Assembly: GCF_035046485.1 (NCBI RefSeq)
Contig: NC_085138.1
Location: 326,488,129 to 326,552,128 of the forward strand
Direction of reading: 5' to 3'
Source: Aedes albopictus
Lineage: Eukaryota > Arthropoda > Insecta > Diptera > Culicidae
Length of the DNA stretch: 64,000 nucleotides
The notes beneath the pieces were generated by a model that saw nothing but the letters and a program-made list of their open reading frames with translations, had not been told where the DNA came from and searched no databases. Shown piece by piece: positions 43,901 through 55,911 of the stretch (position 1 is its first letter; each line of letters opens with the position of its first letter). The translations under genes were made by a program, and so were the position numbers.

Positions 43901-45395
43901 TTCCTGCAGGGATTTCTCCAGGAATTCCTTCAGGGATTCCTCCAGGAATTCCTTCAGGGATTCCTCCAGGAATTCCTTCAAGGATTTCTCCAGGAATTCC
44001 TTCAGGGATTCCTCCAGGAATTCCTTAAGGGATTCCTCCAGGAATTCCTTCAGGGATTCCTCCAGGAATTCCTTCAGGGATTCCTCCAGGAATTCCTTCA
44101 GGGATTCCTTCAGGAATTCCTTCAGGGGTTCCTCCAGGAATTCCTTCAGGAATTCCTCCAGGAATTCCTTCAGGGATTCCTCCAGGAATTCCTTCAGGGA
44201 TTCCTCCAGGAATTCCTTCAGGGATTCCTCCAGGAATTCCTTCAGGGATTCCTCCAGGAATTCCTTCAGGGATTCCTCCAGGAATTCCTTCAGGGATTCC
44301 TCCAGGAATTCCTTCAGGGATTCCTCCAGGAATTCCTTCAGGGATTCCTCCAGGAATTCCTTCAGGGATTCCTCCAGGAATTCCTTCAGGGATTCCTCCA
44401 GGAATTCCTTCAGGGATTCCTCCAGGAATTCCTTCAGGGATTCCTCCAGGAATTCCTTCAGGGATTCCTCCAGGAATTCCTTCAGGGATTCCTCCAGGAA
44501 TTCCCACAGGGATTCCTCCAGGAATTCCTTCAGGGATTCCTCCAGGAATTCCTTCAGGGATTCCTCCAGGAATTCCTTCAGGGATTCCTCCAGGAATTCC
44601 TTCAGGGATTTCTCCAGGAATTCCTTCAGGGATTCCTCCAGGAATTCCTTCAGGGATCCCTCCAGGAATTCCTTCAGGGATTCCTCCAGGAATTCCTTCA
44701 GGGATTCCTCCAGGAATTCCTTCAGGGATTCCTCCAGGAATTCCTTCAGGGATTCCTCCAGGAATTCCTTCAGGGATTCCTCCAGGAATTCCTTCAGGGA
44801 TTCCTCCAGGAATTCCTTCAGGGATTCCTCCAGGAATTCCTTCAGGGATTCTTCCAGGAATTCCTTCAGGGATTCCTCCAGGAATTCCTTCAGGGATTCC
44901 TCCAGGAATTCCTTCAGGGATTACTCCAGGAATTCCTTCAGGGATTCCTCCAGGACTTCCTTCAGGGATTCCTCCAGGAATTCCTTCAGGGATTCCTCCA
45001 GGAATTCCCACAGGGATTCCTCCAGGAATTCCTTCAGGGATTCCTCCAGGAATGTCTTCAGGGATTCCTCCTGGAATTCCTTCAGGGATTCCTTCAGGGA
45101 TTCCTCCAAGAAGTCCTTCAGGGATTCCTCCAGGAATTACTCCAGGAATTCCTTCAGGGATTTTTCCAGGTACTCATTCAGGGTTTCCTCCAGGAATTCC
45201 TTCAGGGATTCTTCCAAGGATTACTTCAGGAATTCCTCCAGGATTTCCCGCAGGAATTCCCCCAGGGACTCCTCCAGGAATTTCTTCAGGGATTCCAGTA
45301 ATCCCCACAGGGATTTCTCTAGGAATTCCTTTAGGATATTTCTCTGAATCTCAGAGAGGATTTAGGGTGAATTCCTAAGAGATTCCTTTTTTTGG
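37923..45395. repeat. Homogeneous 24-bp minisatellite array, about 310 units
   Basis: The unit is two related 12-mers, GGAATTCCCTCA and GGGATTCCTCCA, repeated for 7.5 kb. Sub-blocks carry variants (CCCACA, CCCTCA, CCTTCA, catcca, gagatttctcc). Longer duplications exist: offset 984 (41 units) between 42591 and 43575, 240 (10 units) between 38041 and 38281, and 420 (35 half-units) between 41671 and 42091. The right edge decays from about 45050. The unit length is a multiple of three with no stop in most frames, so frames up to 1,287 codons occur on both strands (for example GIPPGIPS). Nothing indicates that they are translated. Confidence 0.95.
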
Positions 45396-45821
45396 AGTGT
45401 CCTTGATATTATTCTTTAAGGATTTCCTCTGGCAATGTATGTTTTAATGAGATCGCTAGTCCATGCCCATGTCATCATGATAATCGTCATGGGAAAGCAT
45501 GAAGATGGAGCTGTCGCATGCCATGTTTCCATTTTATGCCCAAAATGTCCTCGAAATTGGATCCTCAATGTCACGTTTTGTTGACTGCGGTTTTGGCCAG
45601 TTTAATGAATGGTTTATGCCCAGATCATCGTGCAATAATGATGGAGCTGTCTGTCACATCATGAATATCAATTGACATTTTTTGAAAGATAGTCGATTAC
45701 ATTGACCTTAAATTTTAAAGTCAGAGCGGTTTTCCGTGACTTTCTAGCCGTACATGTTTTTAATATTCCATATTTTCAGGTTCAGCTTCTGAAATGTGCT
45801 GCAGGTGATTTAATCTAGTAA
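45396..45821. other. Spacer right of the array
   Basis: No supported gene. A tcatcatgat...atgatgatct-like short palindromic patch occurs near 45472. Confidence 0.4.
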
Positions 45822-45988
45822 GGGGCCGTTCATTAACCACGTAGATTTTTTGGGGGAAGGGGGTCTGGCCAAAGTCTACGCTCCTTACAAATTTCAAAAT
45901 TTTTGTATGGACAAAAGTCTACGAAGGGGGAGGGGGGGGGGGTTCTGAGATTTCCAGATTTTGGTCTACGTGGTTTATGAATAGCCCC
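45822..45988 (+). mobile_element. Poly-G MITE copy b (167 bp)
   Basis: Ends ggggccgttcattaaccacg and cgtggtttatgaatagcccc, flanked by TAA and TTA. Shares the GTCTACG motif and Gtc tracts with copy a. Confidence 0.85.
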
Positions 45989-45991
45989 TTA

Positions 45992-47504
45992 TGTCGAAAT
46001 GGCCTTCTCAACTCTGTTGAGAGCACTTCGTATAGGAGGTGGTTGTTTTCGTTTCAGCTCCGAATAAATCAATGGAAATGAATCAATGCAAAGTAGGTAT
46101 AAGGTCACATTTCATTCATCGAAAAATATGCTCATCTTTTTGTAAAAGTACTGTGTATTCAAAACAACCGCATAGGGCGTAGGCGACATGTTTCCTCAAA
46201 ACATAGGCTTATCAAGTTCGTTCTCAGAAAAAGTGTTCCGTCATCCGATGATGACGCTAATGGCACTTCATCAAACGAAACTTTTTTCTCCGTTCTAGAA
46301 CTCGGCCAATTGTTGCCCTAGCGCTGCTGTCTGTCGTCGCGTTTGATGTCATATGTCCCGCACAGACACGTGTCTGTTTTCCACGAAGGTTCCCAGACCG
46401 CGACCGGGTCGAGCGGACATTGTATTCTACTTACTGCGCTGACTTCCCAAAGATGCAACAAATTGTCGCATGGCATTTATCGGTTTCGTAATCCACCAGC
46501 ATTAGTGAGGGATGCGTTGCCGTGCGCCCGCTGCCATTGTGGCTTTGAAACCACTTGATTGTTGTTTACCCGGGTAGCTCTGCGCTGGCCGGAGAATTCG
46601 ACCAGCATCCGAATGAGTAGAATTCTTCTGTTGTCACACCTGGCAGAGGAACTCTAACGACTGGCCGGGTGCAGAGGTGCGGTAGGAGCAAATCCATGTC
46701 AACCATCATCATAGTCGTTACGTCAGCGTGCCATCAAAGACTGATTGCTGCTTTATTCTTTTCCAATCGAGCTGGAAAAGCGTCTGTGTAGCTAAGTACC
46801 CATACTACGCGAATAGTGGCGATGCAAGTTAGCGTTCATTGAAACACATCATTCATATCCGAGCGTAGCTGTACATACCTTATTGTGTACCGCGCGACTA
46901 CATCAAGATACAGCAGCAGCACTATAGATGAGCTATGGTCACAGAAGAGTGATTCGAATGGTGGCAGCAAGCGGCGGCGGCTTGAGCATAAAGGAAAATA
47001 CTAATAGATCTAGTTGTACACGACTGGGCACGCGACATGCGAAGCGTGTACTTCGGCACTACATACTTGACTACCTGCTTCAACGGGTGACAACGACTAA
47101 TTTGGCGCAATTTAATTTTGACGCTCTAAACGGCGGAAAATCCACTAGGTTGAACATTTTGATGGAACAGTGGGAGCGAAGAAGTGACTACTTATAGATG
47201 CACTGCACACTGGTACAAGAGTTACATTGTTGATAATTTTCTATAACACTCCCACTGCCATGCCTCCTAAACAGTTGGGAGCTTGCTATAACTCGGTCAT
47301 TTTCCATCCGATTTTTGAACCAATCAATTTTCCCGGCCTTATCCAGATTTGTAAATGTTTTTTCTGGAATTTTTCAAATGTAAAGTAGTTTTGTAGTAGG
47401 TACCAGGCCCGGATTTAATGGGGGGGGGGGGGGGTTAAAAGGGCAAGTGCCTCAATCCCCGACTAGGGGGGTCCCCAAGAATCCTGAAGCGCTATACAGA
47501 AAAT
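45992..47504. other. Region without recognised gene
   Basis: Balanced base composition between 46150 and 47200 suggests unique host DNA, perhaps regulatory or intronic. No frame longer than 90 codons and no domain recognised. A G run of 16 lies at about 47419-47434. Confidence 0.4.
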
Positions 47505-48335
47505 CGGTTTTGCTCCACACCGCTTATTCGATTCGTAACCAGATTCTAAGCCTTCTCCTAAAAAAATGAGCAGATTTGGTTAAAAATTGAGACTGCGCAA
47601 GCCCTTTCAAAGTTTGTTTAGGAATTACTATGAGAAAACGATGTTTTTCATTCATTCGACCATAACATTTCCCCAAGTGCTCTAAAGGATTAGTTGACCC
47701 TTGGTACTCCTAGATTACTCCATTAGCTACAACTTTGCCGAAGACCGCATTCAAATCGCATGCCTCATTGATGTCAAGATTCTTGGTTCGAATCCGATTG
47801 TCAACAAAAACTTTTTTTTAATTGTAAATCCATGTAAATCCATGGACCCCATGGTAAAATTGAAAACATTAATCTGTTGAAATGAAACGAAAATCAGTCT
47901 GCACAAATTTAGTGGCGTTGTGCATTCAAATTGACCCTCAGAATAGTAATTTCAACCTTAAGCCAGCTTTCAGTGTATCTATGGCGCCATATGCAGCAAT
48001 GTTGCCTGCTGGGAAGCTGGGGGATCATTGCTAAAGTTTGTCCAGCTGAATACAAATCGATGCCTAATTAATGAGGCGTGCGATTTAAATGCGGTCTTCG
48101 GCTAAGTTGTAGCTGATAGAGTAATCCACCAGTACCATGGGTCAACTAATCCTCTAAGGCACTTGGAGAAATGCTAAGGTCGATTGAATGAAAAACATCG
48201 TTTCCCCATTGTAATTCCTATACAAACTTTGAAGGGCTTATGCAGTCTCAATTTTCAACCAAATGAATTCAAATTTTGGGAGAAGGCATAGAATCTGGTA
48301 ACGAATTGAAACGATTGGAGACGATATTTTGAACC
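47505..48335. mobile_element. Foldback element with ~270-bp arms
   Basis: The arms 47509-47790 and 48055-48330 are reverse complements over roughly 270 bp, for example ggtcaactaatcctctaa against ttagaggattagttgacc-like sequence. The central loop is about 260 bp. No ORF. Confidence 0.85.
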
Positions 48336-48356
48336 ACGCTACTATACCGTGGATAC

Positions 48357-48561
48357 ACAGTTATGGATCACACACGGTTACGGATCAATTCGTTGTTTAC
48401 GGTCAAATGTCGCCTCACTGCACAGCATGACATAACACAGCATAGTCTTCATAGCATAAACACTATACTATGCCACGCCATGCCATGCTAAGCTGCAACA
48501 TACGACCACAATCATGAATTTGATCCGAAACCGTGTGTGATCCATAACTGAGTATCCACGG
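48357..48561. mobile_element. 205-bp MITE with ~40-bp TIRs
   Basis: Ends ccgtggatacacagttatgg and ccataactgagtatccacgg pair over about 40 bp (also gatcacacacggtt / aaccgtgtgtgatc). TA-containing flanks. The interior has repeated catgcca/catagc phrases. Confidence 0.85.
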
Positions 48562-48869
48562 TTTATTTTCTTCAACAAAATTTTATAAAATGCACTTCAA
48601 TAGACTATAATATTTTAGACATATCCTTGAGTAGCTAAAATTGGGTTCTTCAAAAGTATACTATGTAGTTATTTATATAACGAGTTGCAAAATCATGATT
48701 TTTACATGATTATCTGATTATTGAAATGTTTCATGAAATTGCGAATAAAATGATCGAAGATTGCCTTGGTGATCGCGACGTTTAATCAGTTGAATCAGTT
48801 TACACTGTTTAGTGAAATCCCTTAATCTGTTTAGTGAGTACCCCTAATATGTTTGCCTGACTTACCTTA
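48562..48869. other. Spacer
   Basis: No supported feature; short repeats of tgtttagtga near 48810-48840. Confidence 0.4.
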
Positions 48870-51800
48870 CCGATCATGCTAAGGCCGGGGTGGCCTCTGC
48901 TGTACATAGCAGCCGCCTCCATTCCACTCGGTCCATGACTGTTTGTCTCCAGTTCCGCACTCTGCGTAGGGTCCGCAGATCGTCTACCACTTGGTCGAAC
49001 TACCTAGCTCGCTGCGCTCCACGTCTTCTTGTACCGGTCAGATGACTCTCGAGAACCATTTTAGTCGGGTTGCTCTCCGACATCCTGATAACGTGACCCG
49101 CCCACCGTAGCCTCCCGACTTTCGCGGTATGGACGATGGTTGGTTCTCCCAGCAGATGATGCAGCTCGTGGTTCATTCACCTTCTCCAAGTCCCGTCTTC
49201 CATCTGCACTCCGCTGTAGATGGTACGCAACGCCTTCCGTTCGAAAACTCCAAGGGCGCGTTGGTCCTCTGCACGTAGGGTCCATGTTTCGTGCACATAG
49301 AAGACGACCGGTCTAATCAGCGTTTTGTAGATGGTTAACTTCGTGTTACGGCGAACTTTATTCGATCCTAGAGTTCTGCGGAGTCCAAAGAACGATTTCC
49401 TGCCACAATGTGCCTCTGAATTTCTCTGCTGGGGTCGTTGTCGGTGGTCACCAGTGAGCCCAAGTACACGAATTCTTCAACCGCCTCGATTTCATCACCG
49501 TCGATATAAATTCGGGGTGGCGAGCGCGGTGATTCCTCGCTGGAGCCCTTCGCCATCATGTACTTTGTCTTCGACACATTAATGATTAATCCGATTCGCC
49601 TGGCTTCACTCTTTAGTCGGATGTACGTTTCCGCCATCGTCTCAAATATACGAGCAATAATATCAATTTCATCGGCGCAACCAAGCAGCTGAACGGACTT
49701 CGTGAAAATCGTCCCACTCGTGTTTATCCCTGCTCTCCTTATTGCACCCTCTAAAGAAATGTTGAACAGCAAACACGAAAGACCATCACCTTACCGTAAC
49801 CCTCTGCGAGATTCCAAGTTACTCGAGAGTGTCCCTGATACTCGAACTACGCACATCACTCGATCCATCGTCGCCTTGATCAATCGTATCAGTTTATCCG
49901 GGAATCCGTATTCGTGCATAATCTGCCATAGCTGTTCTCGATCGATTGTATCATACGCCGATTTGATAAATCCAGCCTTATATTGCCCCACGAACTCTCT
50001 TGCAATTGGTGATAGACGGCGGCATAAAATTTGAGAGAGTATCTTGTAGGCAGCGCTCAGTAGTGTGATCGCGTGGTAGTTCCCGCAATCCAACCTGTCG
50101 CCCTTTTTGTAGATGGGACACACGATACCTTCCATCCATTGCTCCGGTAATACTCCCTCCTCCCAAATCTTGGTAATGACCCAGTGTAATGCTCTCACCA
50201 GTGTTTCTCCACCGTATTTTAGAAGCTCGCTTGGTAGTTGATCTGCCCCAGCGGCTTTGTTGTTTTTCAACCGGCCAACCTCCTCCTCAATCTCTTGGAG
50301 GTCAGGGGCCGGAAGTCATTCGTCCTGTGCACATGCTCCTAGATCTGTTACCACGCCACCTTCGGTACTTGCAACGTCGCCGTTGAGGCGCTCATCGTAA
50401 TGCTGCCGCCACCTCTCGACCACCTCACGCTCGCTCGTGAGAATATTCCCGTGATTATCTCGGCACATGTCGGCTTGTGGCACAAAGCCTTTGCGCGAGC
50501 GGTTCAGCTTCTCGTAGAACTTTCGTGTGTCTTTAGCGCGGTACAGCTGTTCCATCGCTTCGCGATCTCGTTCTTCCTGCTGGCGCTTCTTCATCCGGAA
50601 GACTGAGTTCTGCCTGTTCCGCGCCTGTTTGTAACGTGCCTCATTCGCTCTCGTACGGTGTTGCAGTATTCTCGCCCATGCTGCATTCTTCTCGTTTTTC
50701 AACTGTTCACATTCGCCGTCGTACCAGTCGTTTCTGTGATTCGGAGTCGCGAAGCCTAGTGCTATAGCCGGGGTACTACCTATGGCGGATCGGATGTCCC
50801 TCCAGCCATCTTCAAGTGTAGCTGCGCCAAGCTGCTCTTCCGTTGGTAGGGCCACTGCTAACTGCTGCGCGTAATCTTGAGCCACTTCTACGTTACGAAG
50901 TTGCTCGATGTTGAGCCGCGGCGTTCGACTTCGACGCGTGGTGATAACTGTCGAAAGTTTTGAGCGCATGCATACAGCGACTAAGTAGTGATCCGAATCT
51001 ATATTCGCACTGCGGTATGTGCGGACGTTGGTTATATCTGAGAAGAATTTACCGTCGATTAGAACATGGTCGATTTGGTTTTCTGTTTGATGGTCGGGTG
51101 ATCTCCAGGTGGCTTTGTGGATATCTTTGCGGGGGAAGAAGGTGCTTCGGACTACCATACCACGGGAGGCTGCAAAGTTTACGCATCGCTGGCCGTTATC
51201 ATTCGATACGGCGTGCAGGCTGTTTCGCCCGATTCCCGGTCAGTACATTTCCTCCTTTCTACCTGCGCGTTCATGTCGCTGACAACGATTTTCACGTCAC
51301 GCGGCGAGCAACCATCGTATGTTTGCTCTAACTGCGCGCAGAACGCTTCTTTCTCGTCATCGGGTCTCCCTTCGTGTGGGCACGTTGATGATGCTGTAGT
51401 TGAAGAAACGGCCCTTAACTCTCAACATGCACATCCTTGCGTTGATCGGCTGCCACCCGATCACACGTTGTCGCATCTTGCCCAACACTATAAATCCTGT
51501 TCCCAGTTCATTGGTGGTGACACAGCTTTGGTAGAAGGTAGCCGCTCGTTGCCCGCTTTTCCACACTTTCTGTCCAGCCCAACAAAGTTCCTGCAACGCC
51601 ACGATGTCGAAGTTGCGGGGATGTAGTTCGTCGTAGATTATCCTGTCACATCCTGCGAAACCTAGTGACTTGCAATTCCATGTTCCAAGTTTCCAATCGT
51701 AGTCCTAATTTCGCCGCGTGGGTCTTTGCCGATTGTATCGAGTCGTATTTTCTCCTATGTTATTCGCAATGGGGATTTTTACGGGTGGGCCTACGCCAAC

Positions 51801-52345
51801 ACTCCTGTCTCGCCGGAGGGCTATCGTGCCAGTTCTGTTTAAGGGGCTGTCCATAAACCACGTGGTCATGAGGGGGGGGGGGGGGGGGTTCGGCCAATGA
51901 CCATTTTGTATGGACGAATAAAAAAATTTGTATGGACTAATGACCACGCGGGGGGGGGGGGGTTGAAAGTCCCAAAAAAATGACCACGTGGTTTATGGAC
52001 AGCCCCTAACGCCCCAACCAACACTGGGACGACCATGCTGATGGGGCTACCACCTTGGATCTAGCTGGGTGTGGTGCAGCGTTTCTTACACAGCCGCTGG
52101 ATGCCAGAACAGACGCTGTTTGAGCCGCACCTCCTTGGTGAACAGACGCTAGGATCGTACCTCCTCAATCTAGCTGAAGTCAGAAGGACAACAGTGCCCA
52201 GGCTGCACTACCAGCTAAGCACACAACTCTTAGCTGGCGGTCTTTGTCATCGCTTGACCCGTGGAAGCATGAGGTAGGAACTTATGAGGACCAGAGCTAT
52301 GCTGGACGCTCTCCTTATCGACTCACCGTTTTGCAGCCCACGATT
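48870..52345 (-). pseudogene. RTE-clade (JAM1-like) LINE relic, endonuclease-RT
   Basis: Minus-strand pieces in order. 51640-51357: endonuclease N-half, ending in NYSIINVP. 51158-50316: endonuclease end (ENQIDHVLIDGKFFSDI, SDHYLVAV) and linker. 50270-49791: RT fingers and palm (MKNNKAAGADQLPSELLKYG, CPIYKKGDRLDCGNY, QYKAGF). 49772-49368: palm and thumb (GCADEIDIIA, where a YADD is expected, then NVSKTKYMMAKG, VYLGSLVTTDND). The C-terminal remnant runs to about 48880. Several frameshifts separate the pieces and the catalytic motif reads ADE, so the copy is dead. The IDHVLIDGKFFSDI and YLGSLVT wording is typical of the RTE clade. The segment 52010-52345 is probably its 5' region. A poly-G MITE is inserted at 51843-52006. 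Confidence 0.85.
51843..52006 (+). mobile_element. Poly-G MITE copy c (164 bp)
   Basis: Ends ggggctgtccataaaccacg and cgtggtttatggacagcccc, flanked by TAA at 51840-51842 and 52007-52009. The subterminal motif is GGTCA/TGACC here rather than GTCTAC. It lies within the RTE relic, so it is younger. Confidence 0.9.
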
Positions 52346-54199
52346 TTTGACATCCCTGTGGCAAATCAGGTAAGTCGGAGGTAAAAATATTGTATAAGAT
52401 TGGTCCCAGTATGCTGCCTTGTAGAACACCAGCTCTTACAGGTAATCTATCTGACTTGGAATTTTGATAGTTTACTTGAAGTGTTCGATCTGATAAATAG
52501 TTTTGAATAATTTTAATAATATATAGTGGAAAATTATTTTTTTTTTCAATTTTACGATCAAGCCTTCGTGCCAAACACTATCGAATGCTTTTTCTATGTC
52601 AAGAAGTGCTACGCCAGTGGAATAACCTTCAGATTGATTGATTGATGAGTCCATGGCGGAATCCGAACTGCTCATTGGCAAAAATAGAATTTTCATCAAT
52701 ATGAATCATCATTCTATTTAAAATAAGCTTTTCAAAAAGTTTACTGATAGATGACAGTAAGCTAATTGGACGATAACTAGAAGCTTCGGCAGGATTTTTG
52801 TCAGGCTTCAAAATTGGAACAACTTTAGCATTTTTCCATTTTTTAGGAAAATATGCTAACTGAAAACATTTGTTAAATATATTAACCAAAAATAATAAGC
52901 AACTTTCTGGAAGTTTTTTTATGAGAATATAGAAAATTCCGTCATCACCCGGAGCTTTCATATTCGTAAACTTCTTTATTATTATTCTTAATTATGCGCA
53001 CTTTCAAACTGTTTGGCAAGTTTTTGTGCTTTTTCAGAATTAGTTAATAATATTTTGTTATCCTCTTTCAGCGCAGGAATAGGCTTCTGATGCTTTTTCA
53101 AAATTTTTGTCAATTTCCAAAACGGCTTAGAGCCGGGGTTTAATTGAGAAACTTTATTTGCAAAATTTTTGTTTCTCAATTCGGTGAAACGTTTTTTCAT
53201 TTCCTTCTGAAGATTCTGCCAGATTACTTTCAAAGCAGGATATCGTGTTCGTTGGAATTGTCTTCTTCTCACGTTTTTAAGACGGGTCAGAAGTTTCAGA
53301 TCGTCGTCAATAATAACTGAGTCGAATTTGACTTCACACTTTGGTATTGATTCGACTATAGTACTAGTCAAAGTTTCGAGGGCATTGTCAATATCAAAAT
53401 GTGTTTCCAATGAAACATTAACATCTAAATGGCTATGATGTATGTTTTATATGTATCCCAGTCAGCTCTGTGATAATTGAAAGTAGAGCTGATGGGATTA
53501 AAAATCGCTTCATAGGAGACTTGAAATGTTACAGGAAGATGGTCAGAATCAAAGTCAGCATGAGTAATCAATTGGCTACAATGCTGACTTGAGTCAGTTA
53601 AGACCAAATCAATTGTTGAGGGATTTCTAACAGAAGAAAAACAAGTGGGGCTATCGAATATTGAATAGGAATATTGAATAGGAAAATATCCTGAAGAGCA
53701 CTGATCAAATAAAATCCTGCCGTTTGAATTGGACTGAAGATTATTCCACGAACGGTGTTTCGCATTAAAATCACCAATTATGAAAAATTTGGTCCTGTTG
53801 CGAATTAATTTTCGCAAATCAGATTTAAGAAAATCTATTTGCTGGCCAGTGCATTGAAAAGGCAAGTAGGCCGCAATGAAAGTATGTTTACCAAAGTTTG
53901 TTTCAACAGAAACACCCAAAGTTTCAAAAACTTTGGTTTCAAATGATGAAAAAATTTGGTGCTTGATGCGCCTGTCAATGATGATAGCAACTCCACCACA
54001 TGCTCCATCTAGGCGATCATTTCTATAAATAAAATAGTTTGGGTTTCGTTTGATTGAAGACCCAGTTTTTAAATAAGTTTCAGTAATAACTGAAATATGC
54101 ACATTATTGACTGTTAAAAAATGGAATAGCTCATCTTTTTTTGCCATTTAGAGAACGAGCATTCCAATTTAAAATGTTTAAAAATTTATTTGGATCCAT
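52346..54199 (-). pseudogene. Juan-like Jockey LINE ORF2, 3'-truncated
   Basis: Begins at an ATG at 54199 (NILNWNARSLNGKK, endonuclease opening). A one-base insertion in an A run follows, then the endonuclease: VITETYLK, FIIGDFNAKHRSWN, STIDLVLTDSS and DSDHLPV. After further frameshifts the RT gives SYRPISLLSSISKLFEKLIL, NEQFGFRHG, LDIEKAFDSVWHEGL, YLSDRTLQV and VLQGSILGPILYNIFTSDLP. The frame stops dead after GCQKS near 52346, just before the expected catalytic FADD. The remaining palm and thumb are absent. Loss of the 3' half is unusual for a LINE, since incomplete reverse transcription removes 5' ends. The junction abuts the RTE relic. Confidence 0.85.
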
Positions 54200-54308
54200 T
54201 ACCAAAACGTAATCCAATTACAATTTTATTTGAAAATTTAACTCCAACTTGGACTGCTTCAGCCATGGTTTGAGTTTTGAACATTGCATCAATCATTCGT
54301 TGCAATTG

Positions 54309-55604
54309 TTAAGATAAAATGTCAAAATCGGAAGCAGACATGCCTGAATCACGTGCATTTTCCGAATTTGATGTTTGGTGATAGGAATTATTTGAATTTT
54401 GCTTACCCGCAGCCAAAGCTCGATTCGTTTGAACAAAATTAGAAGTATTACTCACTCCACTGCTGGAGGGTAGATTATTCGCTCGAAGATTTGTTTGGTG
54501 GTTAACTACCTCCGGCGAATAATTACGAGCGGTATGAAAATTATTCAACCGATCGTTGATGGAAGAATTTGTGTTGTTAGAAATTCTACCTACAGAGTTT
54601 CGGGTACGAGTAGCGTTCCCATTCATCTGCCGGGCACGTGATTCAACAACTTTTTTGCGGATAGGGTAATCCCAAAAGTTTGACTTATGGTTGCCACCGC
54701 AATTCGTACATTTAAACTTTCTGGTATCTTTTCTTACCGGACAGTCTTCCTTGGCGTGGGAAGATCCTCCACAAATCATGCATTTAGCATCCATGTGGCA
54801 ATGTTTCGTTCCGTGCCCCCAACCTTGACACTGAGTTGGGTTCTGGAAATTTCCCACAGGCTTACGAAAATGTTCCCATGTCACTTGGACAAGAAACATT
54901 TTCTTCGCCTTTTCCAAATATTTCAAGTTATTTAGATCACTTTTGTTGAAGTGAACTAAATAAAATTCTTGAGAGATACCCTGCCGAGGATTCTCAGAGC
55001 GGGTTCTCTTTTTCATTTTTATTACTTGGACTGGAGTGAATCCAAGTAATAAGTTGAGTTCAGTTTTGATCTCATCAGGTGATTTGTCATCACTAGACAG
55101 ACCTTTTATTACGACCTTGAACAAGCGTGCAGACCTGTCGTCGTATGTGAAAAATTTGTGCTTCTTCTCAGTAAGCTAATTGAGAAGAAGATCCCGATCT
55201 TTCAGGATCTCTGGCAATACGCGGCAGTCTCCTTTCCTGGCAATTTGGAAGGAAACCTTGATTCCCCTTATGGAGTTCAAGATCTCCTGCCTAAAACCAG
55301 CAAATTCACAGACGCTGACCGCGATTGGCGGCACCCGTTGTTTTTTAGCAGAAATTGAAGTACCTGGGCTAGAGGCATCCTCAATTTGCTGTTCCGAAAA
55401 ATTGTTCAGCGTTTCATAGGGATTACTCATTTCAACGAAATTTTCTTCCGAAACAATCGTTTTAGTAGAAGGAAGCGAAGAAACTGAAACTTCTCTTTTC
55501 CTTCCAACTTTGTCGCGTTTAGCGACAGTTTTGAAACCGACTTTTTTGGAAGGAAGCGGTGAATTCAAGGATTCACCCTTCCTTTTGTTCGATAATGCAA
55601 CCAT
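54309..55604 (-). pseudogene. Juan-like LINE ORF1 (zinc-knuckle gag), frameshifted
   Basis: Two overlapping-frame parts: 55604-55176 (MVALSNKRKGESLNSPLPSK start, basic N-terminus) and 55124-54309. The second has the ORF1 core domain (about 100 residues, FKVVIKGLSSDDKSPDEI) and cysteine knuckles CQGWGHGTKHC, CMICGGSSHAKEDC and CTNCGGNHKSNFWDY, where the last knuckle has lost its final Cys. A tail rich in Asn/Ser follows. Knuckle spacing and the upstream domain are those of Jockey-clade ORF1 in mosquitoes. One frameshift near 55150 breaks it. Confidence 0.85.
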
Positions 55605-55911
55605 GATTTAATTAGAAGTGACCTTCCAGGAGTTTTTTTTTTCTCTAATCGGTGTCCAAGTAGGATTACCACCGTTTCACGGAATTTTACTTCCGTAAAC
55701 GGGTCCAACGAATAATCGAAGGCACGGGTCCAGGCAAGGATCGAAAAGGAATCAGTAGGTATAAATTTAGCGCTGAAAAGTGCTATTGTAGGTAGTACTG
55801 ATAAGTACTGTTGAATTGCTTTAGGTAGTAAAACTTCCTGCAGCAGAGAGAGCTTACGTCCGCACAGCACAAGAGTACGATGCGAACTGATTGTACCTTC
55901 GAGTTATTTTT
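55605..55911 (-). promoter_or_regulatory. Probable Juan-like LINE 5' UTR
   Basis: Gene-free stretch directly upstream of ORF1, bounded at 55912 by the tail of a SINE. Moderately GC-rich, with a TTACTTCCGTAA-type palindrome at 55687-55698. Jockey-clade elements carry their promoter here. Confidence 0.5.

Noticed and set aside
40165..44028. 1,287-codon plus-strand frame of [12 protein letters not shown] repeats (and 784-, 365- and 328-codon frames in other frames)
   Set aside because: The 24-bp unit has a length divisible by three and no stop codon in most frames, so long frames arise automatically on both strands. No promoter, splice site, signal peptide or unique terminal domain accompanies them.
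37923..45395. CRISPR-like array
   Set aside because: Units are contiguous with no spacers, and the context is eukaryotic.
46343..47197. Frames of 71-89 codons in the balanced-composition region
   Set aside because: No recognisable domain, no splice signals of quality, and antisense frames of similar length exist.
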